From Candidatus Sphingobacterium stercoripullorum (GTDB lineage: Bacteria; Bacteroidota; Bacteroidia; Sphingobacteriales; Sphingobacteriaceae): a stretch of DNA of 7,183 nt. The notes beneath the pieces are model-generated. The model saw nothing but the letters and a program-made list of their open reading frames with translations, made no database searches and was not told where the DNA came from. The stretch's first letter is position 1; each line of letters starts with the position of its first letter. The DNA is taken from positions 1 to 7,183 of the forward strand of contig DXEZ01000216.1 of NCBI GenBank assembly GCA_019114715.1. Reading direction: 5' to 3'. Of the stretch, positions 6,996 to 7,183 are shown in pieces. Position numbers and translations under genes: made by a program.

Positions 6996-7048
6996 ACAAT
7001 ACAAAGATATATGTTTTAAATTGTACTATGCAATACAAAGTACTATGC
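6990..7048. promoter_or_regulatory. Putative PadR operator: repeats in 17-bp phase
   Basis: CAATACAAAG occurs at 6997-7006 and 7031-7040, 34 bases apart. GTACTATGC occurs at 7023-7031 and 7040-7048, 17 bases apart. All fit one 17-bp register whose best unit, at 7024-7040, reads TACTATGCAATACAAAG; the unit at 6990-7006 matches it at 13 of 17 positions. The first copy covers the padR start codon and the -7 element, and the second touches the -33 TTG, so a bound protein would block the promoter. That PadR is the binder is inferred from position. Confidence 0.6.
7002..7033 (-). promoter_or_regulatory. Predicted promoter of the padR operon
   Basis: On the minus strand TATCTTTG (7009 down to 7002) exactly matches the Bacteroidota -7 consensus TAnnTTTG. 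A TTG (7033 down to 7031) lies 21 bases upstream, an acceptable -33 spacing. Only six bases separate the -7 element from the padR ATG, so the transcript would start at or very near the start codon. Confidence 0.65.
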
Positions 7049-7060
7049 TAACGTGTAAAA

Positions 7061-7075
7061 GCCTGAAACACAGGC
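7061..7075. other. Short hairpin, possible weak terminator
   Basis: GCCTG and CAGGC flank a five-base AAACA loop. On the minus strand TTTT follows directly; on the plus strand T-rich DNA begins about seven bases later. A five-base stem is weak. It lies between padR and the possible divergent gene at the right edge, so which transcript it would end is unclear. The rest of 7049-7122 is AT-rich with no gene. Confidence 0.3.
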
Positions 7076-7098
7076 AAATAATTTTTTATTTATTTTTT

Positions 7099-7120
7099 AA
7101 AAGGTAAACAAAAGGTTAAA
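7099..7120. repeat. Direct repeat with 11-bp period, AAAAGGT core
   Basis: AAAAGGTAAAC (7099-7109) is followed immediately by AAAAGGTTAAA (7110-7120), one helical turn apart. The second copy also forms one arm of a perfect 9-bp inverted repeat, AAGGTTAAA (7112-7120) with TTTAACCTT (7141-7149). The second AGG lies seven bases before an ATG at 7123 and could act as a ribosome binding site. It may be a regulator site or simply A-rich leader sequence. Confidence 0.35.
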
Positions 7121-7122
7121 TA

Positions 7123-7183
7123 ATGAATAGTTATTTCGTTTTTAACCTTATTATATCGACTTTCGCCCTTGATGCGAGTATTT
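7123..7183 (+). CDS. Possible start of a divergent gene (partial)
   Basis: An ATG at 7123 opens a frame that runs without a stop to the window end, giving 20 residues that begin MNSYFVFNLIISTFALDASI. The stretch is hydrophobic, like a signal peptide or first membrane segment, and an AGG lies at good distance upstream. No -7 promoter match was found on this strand. Twenty open codons prove little, and I do not recognise the protein. If real, it is divergent from padR and could share the regulatory region. Confidence 0.35.
   Translation, partial: MNSYFVFNLIISTFALDASI

Noticed and set aside
7002..7004. TTG start codon for padR, giving a 115-residue product
   Set aside because: It lies inside the predicted -7 promoter element, and the ATG three codons later gives the usual short PadR N-terminus.
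1..7183. Mobile element, CRISPR array, toxin-antitoxin or defence system
   Set aside because: No transposase, integrase, terminal repeats, regular spacer array or defence-type domains were seen; the genes are housekeeping or envelope-related with similar base composition.

Overview
The window looks like chromosomal DNA from a member of the Bacteroidota, probably a Flavobacteriia-like or Cytophagia-like lineage. Four things suggest this. It carries an outer-membrane beta-barrel receptor with an N-terminal carboxypeptidase-regulatory-like domain. It has a PadR regulator next to a PspC-domain membrane protein. The intergenic DNA is moderately AT-rich and most genes lack clear Shine-Dalgarno sequences. 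Two good matches to the Bacteroidota -7 promoter element TAnnTTTG lie just upstream of genes. The species cannot be named from this sequence alone.

Left part, plus strand (1-1197): a possible C-terminal tail of an upstream gene, then a small membrane-anchored protein resembling DUF4359 proteins, then a pseudouridine synthase very like TruC (tRNA uridine-65). The last two are one base apart and form a probable operon. truC converges on murF (minus strand, 1192-2493), and the two stop codons sit together in the palindrome CTATAG. murF encodes the last cytoplasmic ligase of UDP-MurNAc-pentapeptide synthesis. It appears to have its own promoter, placed directly against the intrinsic terminator of the operon upstream of it.

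Right part, minus strand (7004 down to 2582): a three-gene operon of padR (small winged-helix repressor), a membrane protein with an N-terminal HAAS-like helical region, a PspC domain and further membrane segments, and a TonB-dependent-receptor-like outer-membrane beta-barrel protein. The padR promoter region holds imperfect repeats with a 17-bp phase. They overlap the -7 element and the start codon, as expected for autorepression. The operon ends in a strong hairpin terminator at 2527-2552. The layout suggests an envelope-linked regulatory unit: PadR controls its own operon, the inner-membrane PspC protein may sense or modulate, and the outer-membrane barrel is the output. No ligand or substrate can be read from the sequence.

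Right edge (7049-7183): AT-rich DNA with a short hairpin, an 11-bp-period direct repeat and the possible start of a divergent plus-strand gene that runs off the window. No mobile element, CRISPR array, tRNA or rRNA was seen.
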